Of a stretch of DNA of 64,000 bases, positions 1-7,587 are shown in pieces; positions within the stretch are counted from its first letter, which is position 1, and each line of letters opens with the position of its first letter. Origin of the DNA: Sporolactobacillus terrae DSM 11697 (GTDB lineage: Bacteria > Bacillota > Bacilli > Bacillales > Sporolactobacillaceae); assembly GCF_000648615.1 (NCBI RefSeq), contig NZ_JFZC01000038.1:62001-126000 (forward strand), in the 5' to 3' direction. Position numbers and translations under genes: made by a program. A model generated the notes under the pieces. It was not told where the DNA came from. It made no database searches and was given only the letters and a program-made list of their open reading frames with translations.

Positions 1-419
1 TTGGGGAACGCACAAATTCCGCATTCAGCCAACACAGCCGCCACAAATTGTGAGCAAAAGAAGCGATCTTGGCTGTGTATTTCTTTTTGCAGCATCAGAC
101 CGAGGATCCCTGAAAAATTGTAGTGCAGCTGATTTCTACGGTTGCGGAAACTGCGAATCAAACATGCAAGTTGCCGATGCTGTGCTGGAGAGATCGTTAA
201 ACGCAGAATCATCAGCCGCAGGTCGGCAGGCTGATCCTTTAGCTCGTTTTCTGTAAACCCTCCGTTAAGAAAATTATACTTGCCTTTACGGCCGAAACTG
301 TACATATGTTGCGGTGTATCGAGTGCAAGCGCTGCGTGTGTGTACGCATCTCCGGTCCATAATTTAATTAAAGCAGAAGGCAGTGTTTTTGCGTGGGTCA
401 AGAGGATGTAGGCGTACAA
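1..419 (-). CDS. Papain-like (NlpC/P60 or YiiX type) hydrolase, C-terminus cut off by window edge
   Basis: An open frame runs on the minus strand from a TTG at 419 (or ATG at 428) through base 1 without a stop, so the gene is truncated by the window. The visible 139 codons begin MYAYILLTHAKTLPSALIKL and contain a His motif (YTHAALALD) and, near the edge, a Cys motif (RFFCSQFVAAVL). The order His before Cys fits permuted papain-like amidases of the YiiX/NlpC class. The TTG is preferred because GAAAGGA lies 9 bases upstream, whereas it almost touches the ATG. The substrate is unknown; cell-wall peptide or lipid amide hydrolysis is only a family-level guess. Confidence 0.65.
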   Translation of the reverse strand, partial: MYAYILLTHAKTLPSALIKLWTGDAYTHAALALDTPQHMYSFGRKGKYNFLNGGFTENELKDQPADLRLMILRLTISPAQHRQLACLIRSFRNRRNQLHYNFSGILGLMLQKEIHSQDRFFCSQFVAAVLAECGICAFP

Positions 420-559
420 GCTGGCCATTCCTTTCAAAAGAGTTTCTATACCTACTTTACATGAGACGGTGCCGATCCAAAATCAGCTGAAGCTGTAATT
501 TCCTCTACGCCTAGAGGCTTATCTTTAGTGGATCTGAAAAGGAGCTGCTTAATAAAGGT

Positions 560-743
560 GAGCATGGGAGTCTGCGTACAGGATCGCCTTGGCAGAATCG
601 GAAAGCGCCACACAACGACGCGCAGCAGCTCGCGGTGCGCCCGCGGCAAGCGAGCAGCTGGAGTGTCGTTTGTGCACAAGGTGATGAACAAAGCCCGAAT
701 GGAAGGCGGAAGTAAGGACCGAGCGCTTTTTGCCCGGTTTTTC
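560..743 (+). repeat. Copy 1 of a dispersed intergenic element ending in a terminator
   Basis: Bases 628-654 are identical to 27517-27543 (27 bp). In both copies an intrinsic terminator begins exactly 64 bases after the core (718 here, 27607 there). The terminator (stem ACCGAGC/GCCCGGT, then TTTTTCTT) differs by about one base between copies. The sequence before the core also shares CTGCG and GGATCGC pieces with the longer copy. A third, core-only piece lies at 5310-5345. The core resembles the GC-rich intergenic repeats often seen in Bacillaceae. No convincing protein is encoded here. The rest of 429-559 shows nothing recognisable. Confidence 0.6.
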
Positions 744-779
744 TTATCACCCTAAATGTTAACTTTTTTAAAGATATGG

Positions 780-824
780 TTGACATATAACGAATGTAAA
801 CCTAAAATTATTTTTGGTTAACGA
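780..824 (+). promoter_or_regulatory. bioYB promoter overlapped by BirA operator
   Basis: A sigma-A promoter is visible: TTGACA at 780-785, a 17-base spacer and TAAAAT at 803-808. An inverted repeat ATGTAAACC (794-802), 13 bases, GGTTAACGA (816-824) matches the BirA biotin-operator pattern (GTTAACC half-sites). The -10 box lies between the half-sites, so holo-BirA binding should block transcription when biotin is plentiful. Confidence 0.8.
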
Positions 825-839
825 AAAGGAGGGCTATTC

Positions 840-1394
840 TTGAAAACGCGATCGATTACCTTAGTTTCACTGTTCGTCGCCGTGATGATTGCTTTTGGCG
901 CACTGCCAACCCTAGTTATTCCATTTATTCCTGTTCCTTTTACGTTTCAAATGATCGGTGTGATGCTGGTCGGCAGTATCTTAGGAGCTAGAAAAGGGCT
1001 TATTGCGATGCTCGTTTTTATAGCACTTGCAGCGGCAGGAGTTCCAGTACTTTCCGGATATCGCGGGGGATTAGGGGTTTTGCTTGGACCAACTGGAGGC
1101 TATATTCTCGCATGGCCGCTTGCCACCTTTGTCATTGGTCTGATTACGGATTACATAAACACAAAGAAATGGGCGCTGTTTCGCTACTATCTGGCGATTC
1201 TCGCCGGTATTTTGATTATTTATTTCGTCGGCGTCCCGTGGTTTGCTTTCTATAATCACTTGCCGCTTCTTGGTGTAGCGGAAAGCAATTTGCCGCTGCT
1301 ATTGCTTGATCTTGTAAAAGCCGGGGCGGCAGCTGTCGTTGCGTGTCGGCTAAAGCAAAGACTGCCCTTTCTAAAAAAATCGAAACTTGTATAA
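840..1394 (+). CDS. bioY: BioY, substrate-binding subunit of ECF biotin transporter
   Basis: A 184-residue hydrophobic protein with about six membrane segments and the BioY pattern early on (PFTFQMIGVMLVGSILGARKG, residues about 33-53) followed by LGPTGGYILAWP. BioY proteins capture biotin in the membrane and work alone or with a shared EcfAAT energising module; no such module is in this window. The TTG start at 840 is supported by AAAGGAGGG six bases upstream. It is the first gene of a two-gene unit with bioB, under a BirA operator, so it should be biotin-repressed. Confidence 0.93.
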   Translation: MKTRSITLVSLFVAVMIAFGALPTLVIPFIPVPFTFQMIGVMLVGSILGARKGLIAMLVFIALAAAGVPVLSGYRGGLGVLLGPTGGYILAWPLATFVIGLITDYINTKKWALFRYYLAILAGILIIYFVGVPWFAFYNHLPLLGVAESNLPLLLLDLVKAGAAAVVACRLKQRLPFLKKSKLV

Positions 1395-1412
1395 AATCGG
1401 GGAGGGATCGTT

Positions 1413-2402
1413 GTGAAATGGTATCATCTTGCGCAGCGTGTGATTGGCGGTTACGCCTGTACACGCAGCGAAGCGCAGGAAATGCTCCGGGTCGCAGATG
1501 ATGAAACACTGGATCTTGTCTACGGGGCATACCAATTGCGCAGACATTATTATGGAACGGCGATGAAATTAAATCTGATTATTAATGCGAAAAGCGGCCG
1601 CTGTGCCGAAAATTGTGCCTATTGTTCCCAATCGATTTACGCCGAAACGTCAATCGACGCCTATCCATTGGTGAGCGAGGATGTGATTGTTCAAGGAGCA
1701 AGACAGGCCTATGAGAATCAGATCGGAACCTATTGCATTGTCATGAGCGGACGAAAGGCTTCGCCGCGCGAAGTGCGCACTGTCTGCTCGGCAGTCAAAA
1801 AGATCAAAAAGGAAATGCCTATTAAAATTTGTGCGTGTCTTGGCTTGATTAATGGGGAGCAGGCCAAAGCGTTAAAAGCGGCGGGTGTGGATCGCTTTAA
1901 TCACAACCTGAATACGAACGCTTCTCACTATGACCAAATTGCGACCACACATCATTATCAGGATCGTGTCGCAACGATTAAGGCAGTGAAAAACGCCAAA
2001 ATTTCGCCATGTTCCGGAGTGATTTGCGGCATGGGTGAAACAGACGCCGATATTATCGACATGGCTTATGCTTTAAAGGAACTGGATGCCGATTCCATTC
2101 CAATTAACTTTTTGAATCCGATTCCGGGTACGAAACTGGAAAACATGGATGAACTGAATCCAAATCGATGCTTAAAGATTTTAGCGGTTTTTCGGTTTAT
2201 TAATCCAACAAAGGAAATTCGTATTGCCGGTGGGCGCGAAGTAAATCTGCGTTCGTCGCAAAATCTCGGTCTTTATATCGCCAATTCGATTTTCATCGGT
2301 GACTATCTGACGACAAAAGGTCAGGATACGACAAAAGATTATCAAATGATTGAAGATCTTGGCTTTTCAATTGAAACGAAAGCCGTTGAAACAAAAATTT
2401 GA
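1413..2402 (+). CDS. bioB: Biotin synthase BioB (radical SAM)
   Basis: A 329-residue radical-SAM enzyme that inserts sulfur into dethiobiotin. The SAM [4Fe-4S] motif is Cys64-x3-Cys68-x2-Cys71 (CAENCAYC). Downstream family signatures include FNHNLNTN, SGVICGMGET and FLNPIPGT. The GTG start follows GGGGAGGGATC by a few bases, 18 bases after bioY. No bioA, bioD, bioF or bioW is nearby, so in this locus only the last synthetic step is paired with uptake; the earlier genes may be elsewhere or absent. Length is normal for the family. Confidence 0.96.
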   Translation: MKWYHLAQRVIGGYACTRSEAQEMLRVADDETLDLVYGAYQLRRHYYGTAMKLNLIINAKSGRCAENCAYCSQSIYAETSIDAYPLVSEDVIVQGARQAYENQIGTYCIVMSGRKASPREVRTVCSAVKKIKKEMPIKICACLGLINGEQAKALKAAGVDRFNHNLNTNASHYDQIATTHHYQDRVATIKAVKNAKISPCSGVICGMGETDADIIDMAYALKELDADSIPINFLNPIPGTKLENMDELNPNRCLKILAVFRFINPTKEIRIAGGREVNLRSSQNLGLYIANSIFIGDYLTTKGQDTTKDYQMIEDLGFSIETKAVETKI

Positions 2403-2420
2403 GCACATCAGACCATGAAA

Positions 2421-2464
2421 GAAGGCGCTGCATCGTCAATCGAGACGTTGCGGCACCTTCTTTT
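2421..2464. terminator. Bidirectional terminator between bioB and tlp
   Basis: Stem GAAGGCGCTGCA (2421-2432) pairs with TGCGGCACCTTC (2449-2460) with one mismatch and one wobble, followed by TTTT on the plus strand. It sits between the convergent bioB and tlp genes. Confidence 0.75.
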
Positions 2465-2468
2465 CACG

Positions 2469-2696
2469 TTAATGGGTTTTGCTAAATCGTGCTTCATCTT
2501 TAATTTCTTCGCGGAGTCCGTGGACACTTTCCACGCGGCGCTGATTCTTTTCAAGCAGCTGGCGTTTTTCTTCTTCGCTTACTTTATCGCCGTGTGCCTT
2601 GAGGTAATCCTCAGTTTCGTTGATGTTCTGCAGTGTATTGCCGATGTTGTGTGCAATTTTTCCCCAATTATCCGAACGATCATCCGGTTTTGCCAT
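2469..2696 (-). CDS. tlp: Small acid-soluble spore protein Tlp
   Basis: A 75-residue hydrophilic protein with the Tlp pattern: KPDDRSDNWGKI near the N-terminus, NTLQNINE, then SEEEKRQLLEKNQRR and LREEIKDEA. Tlp is made in the forespore of Bacillus-type endospore formers, so this gene is direct evidence that the organism sporulates. The start is supported by AGGGGGGAT upstream of the ATG. A sigma-G-like promoter lies upstream (separate entry). Its charged-helix composition is typical of the family. Confidence 0.9.
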   Translation of the reverse strand: MAKPDDRSDNWGKIAHNIGNTLQNINETEDYLKAHGDKVSEEEKRQLLEKNQRRVESVHGLREEIKDEARFSKTH

Positions 2697-2721
2697 TTGA
2701 TTATCCCCCCTAATCGTTTTT

Positions 2722-2751
2722 TATTATGCAGCATGCAGCAAAGGCTATACT
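2722..2751 (-). promoter_or_regulatory. Sigma-G-type forespore promoter of tlp
   Basis: On the minus strand AGTATA (-35), 17 bases, then CATAATA (-10) fits the sigma-G/F pattern (TGnATA, 17-18, CATnnTA). It reads toward tlp, a known forespore gene. Confidence 0.6.
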
Positions 2752-2835
2752 GTAAAATCGATCCTGTTCCATTTGCGGTCTTTAGGCGCAGTTTGCTGCG
2801 TGCGATTGCTAAAATTTGAACGATTCGATCGGGGA

Positions 2836-2884
2836 TTGACCATCTGGTCAACACATGGTATAGTGTCATTGACCAATTGGTCAA
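2836..2884 (+). promoter_or_regulatory. Promoter with two 16-bp palindromic operators for the ABC-TetR operon
   Basis: Two palindromes, TTGACCATCTGGTCAA (2836-2851) and TTGACCAATTGGTCAA (2869-2884), have centres 33 bp apart, about three helical turns. The first contains the -35 (TTGACC 2836-2841); 17 bases on is TGGTATAGT, an extended -10 (2859-2864). The second covers the start-site region. The TetR gene that ends this operon is the obvious ligand. Confidence 0.8.
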
Positions 2885-2938
2885 CGCGCGTGCACAAGGT
2901 AAAAGAATCACGCAGGTCTAAAAGGGAGGTACACAAAC

Positions 2939-3838
2939 ATGCCGGTTATTGAACTGAGTCATATCAGCAAACGGTTTGGCAAGTTTGTCGCCGTGAATGA
3001 TGTTTCGTTCACGGTAGAAAAAGGGGAATTTTTTGGATTTATCGGACCGAATGGTGCGGGGAAATCAACAACGATGAATATGATGCTGAATTTTATTAAA
3101 AGCAGTGGCGGTAAAATTAAACTGCTGGGAAAAAATGTGCCGGAGCATGATTTGGATGTGAAGAAACAAATCGGCTATGTGCCGAGCGATGTACGTTTCT
3201 ATCCGCAGCTCCGCGTGCGCGATTTGTTCTGCTACACGCTGGATTTTCACCACATGAAAGGCGATTCGGCCGAGCTGAAACGGTATTGTGATCTTTTCCA
3301 AATTGATCCACAGAAGAAATTCGGCGATCTGTCGCTGGGCAATAAGAAAAAAGTAGCGCTCGTTTGCGCATTGATCCATCATCCGGAATTGATCATTATG
3401 GATGAACCGACGAACGGACTTGACCCACTGATCCATGCACGCTTGTTCCGAGTGCTCAAAGAAAAGCAGGAACAGGGTGTCACCATTTTCCTGTCGAGCC
3501 ACAATCTAAAAGAAGTTGAGGATTACTGCTCGAGGATCGCCTTTATCCGCAGCGGTAAGCTGATCGGGGTCGAGGATCTGACCCAGGTTAACCAAAACGT
3601 AAAGGTCATTACAGTAAAAGCCGACCAGCTTCCGATTGCCGTGATGGAAAAGATCGGCGCAACATGCGTGAAAAAAACAGATCACGAAGCACGCTTTGCG
3701 TATGAAGGCAATATGGCACAACTTTTTTCGACGTTATCCAATTTGTCTCCGCAGCTTGACGATGTGACGGTTGCAAATCGTGATTTGGAAGAACAATTTA
3801 TGGCGATGTACGAACGTCAGGAGGGTGAACGGTTATGA
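2939..3838 (+). CDS. ABC transporter ATP-binding protein
   Basis: A 299-residue ATPase: Walker A GPNGAGKST at residues 36-44, a signature-like LSLGNKKKV, Walker B LIIMDEPTNGLDP and the H-loop SSHNL. The extra 80 residues after the nucleotide-binding domain are typical of multidrug or bacteriocin-type exporters paired with ABC-2 permeases. The signature loop reads LSLGNKKK rather than the usual LSGGQ, as in related drug-export ATPases. It is first in an operon with the permease (ATG overlaps this stop) and the TetR gene. The substrate is not evident. Confidence 0.92.
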   Translation: MPVIELSHISKRFGKFVAVNDVSFTVEKGEFFGFIGPNGAGKSTTMNMMLNFIKSSGGKIKLLGKNVPEHDLDVKKQIGYVPSDVRFYPQLRVRDLFCYTLDFHHMKGDSAELKRYCDLFQIDPQKKFGDLSLGNKKKVALVCALIHHPELIIMDEPTNGLDPLIHARLFRVLKEKQEQGVTIFLSSHNLKEVEDYCSRIAFIRSGKLIGVEDLTQVNQNVKVITVKADQLPIAVMEKIGATCVKKTDHEARFAYEGNMAQLFSTLSNLSPQLDDVTVANRDLEEQFMAMYERQEGERL

Positions 3839-4635
3839 CACTTTTTCGACTGGAATGCAAAACGCATTGCAAAACACTGCTCATTTGGATGATTGTCGTC
3901 GGTATTTTGACATTAGGCCTCGTTTCCTTATTCCCGGCAATGAAGGATATGGGGCTTGACCAGATGAAAGCGATGCCTAAGGATATGATGAAAGCATTCA
4001 ACCTGTCTGATTTGGGCATGCTGACCACGATAAAAGGCTATTTTGGCTATGAGTACCAATACGTGATGCTTGCAACCGGAATTTTTGCTGCGATGCTGGG
4101 CACCAATGCACTGTCGCGCGAAGAATCGGAAGGAACGATCAGCTATCTGTTCTCCCAGCCGATTTCACGGATCGCTATTGTGGGTGAAAAAATGCTCGCC
4201 AACACAGTTCTCTATACTTTATACTGGTTAGTATCGATGGCGATCGCTTATCTTGTCTGCTTGATGTTTAAGGAAACGGGAGCTTCGGTCTCCGATCTCT
4301 TTGACGGATTTACACAGCTGACTTTTGCCGGATGGGTGATGGGCTTGACCTTTTTATCGGTTGGCTTTCTGCTCTCCGCCTTTTTGTCTTCGAATAAATC
4401 GGCGACATCGCTGTCTCTTGGTCTTGTTTTTCTTACGTTTATCCTTGGCGTTGTCGGAAAAATGAATAATGATTTCAAAGGGTTGCTCTACGCTTCACCT
4501 GTTGACGCCGCGCTGCCGAGCACGATCTTTAAAAGCGGGATTGAGTGGAATTATATTGTGATCGATCTTGTTGTGATTGTTGTGGCGGGATTGCTCACGT
4601 TCTGGATCTACCGAAGGAAGGATTTGAACGTATAA
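3835..4635 (+). CDS. ABC-2 family permease
   Basis: A 266-residue membrane protein with about six hydrophobic segments. The first is at residues 17-36, followed by the extracellular-type stretch MKDMGLDQMKAMPKDMMKAF common in this permease family, and the motif REESEGTISYLFSQPISR before the second membrane region. It overlaps the ATPase gene by four bases (ATGA), implying translational coupling, and together they should form a homodimeric exporter. The TetR gene starts on the base after its stop. Confidence 0.88.
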   Translation: MTLFRLECKTHCKTLLIWMIVVGILTLGLVSLFPAMKDMGLDQMKAMPKDMMKAFNLSDLGMLTTIKGYFGYEYQYVMLATGIFAAMLGTNALSREESEGTISYLFSQPISRIAIVGEKMLANTVLYTLYWLVSMAIAYLVCLMFKETGASVSDLFDGFTQLTFAGWVMGLTFLSVGFLLSAFLSSNKSATSLSLGLVFLTFILGVVGKMNNDFKGLLYASPVDAALPSTIFKSGIEWNYIVIDLVVIVVAGLLTFWIYRRKDLNV

Positions 4636-5253
4636 ATGGAGGAATCGAAAGAAAAAGCCATTTTGACCGCGGCCATTCACGAGTTTGCGGTTAAAGGATT
4701 CGACCGTGCATCGACGAATCAGATCGCAAAAGCCTCAATGGTCTCAAAAGGGTTGATCTTTCACTATTATGAATCGAAAGAAAAGCTTTTTGAAGCGAGT
4801 GTCAACTACGCACTCGAGATATCGGAAACAGAGCTCAACTATACGCAGTGGAACTTTGATGGCGACTTGATCGAAAAGCTCAAGCACTACTGTACCTTGG
4901 AATTTCAATTCTTCCATGACTACCCGGATGTTTATCAGATGCTGATGGCGGCGTTTACACGTCCGCCAAAAGAGCTTTCCGATAAAATGACACGGTTGCT
5001 AAGGGAACTCACATCTGTTGCACCGAAGTTTTTTAAAAAAATCGTGACTAATCTGGATCTTAAAGAAGATGTTGATGCTGATGTTCTTCAGGCAGTGTTC
5101 GAGTCGCATTACACTTACTATATGACACGCGCGATGGCGTACTCGCAAACCCATCCTGATTCAACGGTTGAAGAGCTAAAACCCATCATTAATCAATTCT
5201 TGGCTATGCTGAAAATGAGCTTGCGCGGCTTGCTGAAAAGCGATTCTGAATAA
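4636..5253 (+). CDS. TetR-family regulator of the preceding ABC exporter
   Basis: A 205-residue regulator: the N-terminal helix-turn-helix (about residues 8-52) reads KEKAILTAAIHEFAVKGFD, then STNQIAKASMVSKGLIFHYY. The C-terminal part is helical and probably binds a ligand. It starts immediately after the permease stop (TAAATG), so it belongs to the same operon. The two TTGACC-type palindromes at 2836-2884 are its likely operators, giving autorepression relieved by an exported compound. That link is inferred from position and symmetry. Confidence 0.9.
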   Translation: MEESKEKAILTAAIHEFAVKGFDRASTNQIAKASMVSKGLIFHYYESKEKLFEASVNYALEISETELNYTQWNFDGDLIEKLKHYCTLEFQFFHDYPDVYQMLMAAFTRPPKELSDKMTRLLRELTSVAPKFFKKIVTNLDLKEDVDADVLQAVFESHYTYYMTRAMAYSQTHPDSTVEELKPIINQFLAMLKMSLRGLLKSDSE

Positions 5254-5257
5254 AGAA

Positions 5258-5292
5258 AAAGGGTCATGACTGTGAAGGGTCATGGCCCTTTT
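5258..5292 (+). terminator. Terminator of the ABC-TetR operon
   Basis: AAAGGG-T-CATGAC pairs with GTCATG-G-CCCTTT around a loop, ending in TTTT. It directly follows the TetR stop. Confidence 0.8.
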
Positions 5293-5309
5293 CTGCGTGT
5301 TGCTATTTG

Positions 5310-5345
5310 GCTCATCCGCCCGCGGCAAGCGAGCAAGCGGGAGTG
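5310..5345. repeat. Core fragment (copy 3) of the dispersed GC-rich intergenic element
   Basis: Shares CGCCCGCGGCAAGCGAG with the cores at 628-654 and 27517-27543 but lacks the downstream part and the terminator. It lies between the TetR terminator and the end of ldhD. Confidence 0.6.
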
Positions 5346-5394
5346 TATTCAACCCTGTTTATGGATCACACTTAGCCTCGTTTTTCTCAAAAAC

Positions 5395-6399
5395 TTATTG
5401 AGTGACAGCCGGCTTCACACGGTTTTTGCTGGTCCCGGTTTGCAAAACCTCAAGGACACTGTTTAATGCGCCGTCAACGATGTTGCGTATTGCCGTTTCG
5501 GTGAAAAAGCCGACATGCGGGGTTAAGAGCACTTGGTCCATGGCGATCAGTTTTTCTAAAAGCGGATCATTAAGCGATTGTCCGCTTAATTTCTTGTTGA
5601 TGACCGTCTCATTTTCAAAGGTATCCAGTGCTGCACCGGCAATTTCGCCGCTTTCCAGTGCATCGATCAAGGCTTCGGTATCAATGAGTGCGCCGCGTGC
5701 AATGTTGATCAGATAAGCACTTTTTTTCATTAATTTAAGCGTGCGCGCATTGATCATATGGCGCGTCGAATCAAAGAGCGGGGTGTGCAGCGATACGATG
5801 TCCGCTTCTTTGAGTACCTCTTCGAGTGACGAACGATACTCAATTAAATCCTTTAAGCGGTCGTTCGGATACTGGTCGAAACCAATGATTTTAGCACCGA
5901 GCCCTTTAAAGAGCTGAGCAGCTGTCACGCCAATGCGGCCGGTACCGACGATGCCGACAGTCATTGAGCGTATTTCCCGGGACATTAAACCGTCCCAACG
6001 AAAATCGTTGTCCGCGATCCTTTTTTGGAATTGCGAGACATGACGCACGAGCTGCATCGCTTGGGTGACGGCGAGTTCTGCCACTGCATACGGCGAATAG
6101 GCCGGGACATTGGTGACGATCAATTCATTTCTTTCTGCTTCTTGAAGATCAATCATATCGTAGCCTGCTGTTCGTGTCGCAATCTGCTTGATGCCATAGC
6201 TTTTTAGTGCGGCATAGAGCTTTGCAGCGCCTAATGGAACCGGCTGCTGGATGCAGATACCGTCATAACCTTTGGCTCGATCCACCGTTTTTTCCGAGAG
6301 AAAATCTGCGGTTGTTTCAATGTCAATGGCATGCGCATCTGCCCACGCGCGGATGATTTCCTTTTCATGGGCCTGAACACCATACATGAATAGCTTCAT
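5395..6399 (-). CDS. ldhD: D-lactate dehydrogenase (D-2-hydroxyacid dehydrogenase family)
   Basis: A 334-residue NAD-dependent enzyme expected to reduce pyruvate to D-lactate. The nucleotide loop is VGIVGTGRIG (about residues 148-157). The D-2-hydroxyacid signatures LMKKSAYLINIARGALIDTE and LDTFENE follow, and TPHVGFFTETA carries the catalytic His. Length and the ATRTAGYDMID motif match lactobacillus-type D-LDH. The start has GGAGG nine bases upstream. A monocistronic promoter is visible. Together with the L-type enzyme at 34.5 kb it points to mixed D/L-lactate fermentation; the specificity of either enzyme is not proven by sequence. Confidence 0.92.
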   Translation of the reverse strand: MKLFMYGVQAHEKEIIRAWADAHAIDIETTADFLSEKTVDRAKGYDGICIQQPVPLGAAKLYAALKSYGIKQIATRTAGYDMIDLQEAERNELIVTNVPAYSPYAVAELAVTQAMQLVRHVSQFQKRIADNDFRWDGLMSREIRSMTVGIVGTGRIGVTAAQLFKGLGAKIIGFDQYPNDRLKDLIEYRSSLEEVLKEADIVSLHTPLFDSTRHMINARTLKLMKKSAYLINIARGALIDTEALIDALESGEIAGAALDTFENETVINKKLSGQSLNDPLLEKLIAMDQVLLTPHVGFFTETAIRNIVDGALNSVLEVLQTGTSKNRVKPAVTQ

Positions 6400-6495
6400 C
6401 GTCGTTCAACCTCCATCTATTTTTCGAGTGATGATCATCCTTAGTCGTTTCGAAATCCTTTTTTCTTTATTCATACATTTGAAAATCCCACAGCT

Positions 6496-6524
6496 AGTGT
6501 ATCGAATCCTTGCGCTGCTGTAAA
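6496..6524 (-). promoter_or_regulatory. Promoter of ldhD
   Basis: On the minus strand TTTACA, 17 bases, TACACT lies about 95 bases before the ldhD start codon. Confidence 0.55.
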
Positions 6525-6586
6525 TGACGCGATGTAAAGCATATATGCTTTAACGTGGTAAAATGTGTATGCGAAAAAGTGAAAGA

Positions 6587-6718
6587 AAACAGGAAAGCAG
6601 TCCCCCGAAAAGGTCCGCTTTCCTGTTTCTATTTAATCTTGTCGATTCATTCTACACTTTACCTTTTTAGACACGAAAACCCGCTCCCGCTTCCTTAAAT
6701 GAAAAAGCGGGCTTTCGT
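6587..6718. terminator. Two hairpins in the ldhD/ArsR intergenic region
   Basis: Hairpin 1: AAACAGGAAAGC (6587-6598) with GCTTTCCTGTTT (6617-6628), T-rich on both strands. Hairpin 2: CACGAAA-A-CCCGC (from 6671) with GCGGG-C-TTTCGTG (to about 6718). No confident gene ends here. The 553-base gap 6400-6953 holds only these, the ldhD promoter and the ArsR-type operator; a weak 70-codon minus frame at 6667-6879 lacks a ribosome site. Confidence 0.5.
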
Positions 6719-6899
6719 GGGGGAGCAGTCAAATGCCTTTGGGGATTAATCCTCGTGGTCGTGGGATAAGACCATTCATAGCTAGGAAAACGGATGATCG
6801 GGTCAACTGAAGTTTCGCCCATGCTTTTGAAAAGAAAAATGTTTTTATCATCTTTCCCAATCAAAAAAACAAGTTGCATTTTTCATACACATTACGTAT

Positions 6900-6936
6900 T
6901 ATAATTTTATTGAACGTGCAAAAAAAATTGCGCGTT
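6900..6936 (+). promoter_or_regulatory. -10 box and 9-6-9 operator before the ArsR-type gene
   Basis: TATAAT at 6900-6905 is followed by AACGTGCAA (6913-6921), six bases, TTGCGCGTT (6928-6936), a near-perfect inverted repeat just after the expected start site. The same arrangement recurs at 7537-7560 before the MFS gene. Confidence 0.75.
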
Positions 6937-6953
6937 GGGATCAAGGAGGGCGA

Positions 6954-7520
6954 ATGAAAATGGAGGATGTTTTTTATCTCTCTAATCTTGATCAGCTAAA
7001 AGTGCTTAGCGATCCGTTAAGGGTTAAAATCATATGGTCCTTATCGGATCATGAGAAGACAGGGAAAATCCTTTCGGAAGAATTACATATGGCGCCTTCC
7101 AAAGTGCGTTATCACTTAACAGAATTGGAACGTGTCGGATTAATCAGAGTTGTGAGAACGGAGCTAAAGAACGGGATCCAGCAAAAGTTTTATCAGCCAA
7201 TTGCTGAAAACATTTCGTTAGAGAAGGTTGCATCGCTACTCAACGGGGAGACTGTTCCCGATTTGGATAATGTGCTTAAGGAAAATGCATTTTGCGCATT
7301 GGAAGCGCTGCGCAAGAATATCGCACGTTCTGATCTTCAGGCGCGTAAATTTCTATTTATTCCTTTTCAAGCACGTCTAACGGATCATGAAGCAAAAGTT
7401 GTCGAGCAAAAAATTAAAGCTATTTATACGTATATGCAGAGCAAAAGCAACCGAAGCACACAAGAAAAGACGAAAACGTTTTATACCAGCCTCTCATTCT
7501 TTCCTACGCAAGATCAGTAA
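6954..7520 (+). CDS. ArsR-like winged-helix regulator
   Basis: A 188-residue protein with an N-terminal winged helix: LDQLKVLSDPLRVKIIWSL, then APSKVRYHLTELERVGLIRV as the recognition region (about residues 42-61). The C-terminal half is helical, without metal-binding Cys clusters, so it probably senses an organic ligand or a drug rather than a metal. The start follows AAGGAGGGCGA. The matching inverted repeats in its own promoter and before the downstream MFS gene suggest it represses both. It resembles the helix_turn_helix ArsR proteins paired with MefA-like exporters. Confidence 0.85.
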   Translation: MKMEDVFYLSNLDQLKVLSDPLRVKIIWSLSDHEKTGKILSEELHMAPSKVRYHLTELERVGLIRVVRTELKNGIQQKFYQPIAENISLEKVASLLNGETVPDLDNVLKENAFCALEALRKNIARSDLQARKFLFIPFQARLTDHEAKVVEQKIKAIYTYMQSKSNRSTQEKTKTFYTSLSFFPTQDQ

Positions 7521-7536
7521 GTATTTTTTTTGGATT

Positions 7537-7572
7537 AACGTGCAAATATTTTTGTACGTATAACAATATTAT
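7537..7572 (+). promoter_or_regulatory. Second 9-6-9 operator, before the MFS gene
   Basis: AACGTGCAA (7537-7545), six bases, TTGTACGTA (7552-7560) repeats the element found upstream of the ArsR-like gene with the same spacing. TATTAT at 7567-7572 may be the -10. Confidence 0.7.
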
Positions 7573-7587
7573 TCTGGATGTGATCCT

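Noticed and set aside
452..691. Minus frame ending LGVEEITASADFGSAP, just upstream of the papain-like gene
   Set aside because: No ribosome site before its internal ATG at about 565; overlaps the dispersed repeat. A short real peptide cannot be excluded.
6667..6879. 70-codon minus frame
   Set aside because: No ribosome site, no recognised motif, and its end lies in a hairpin.
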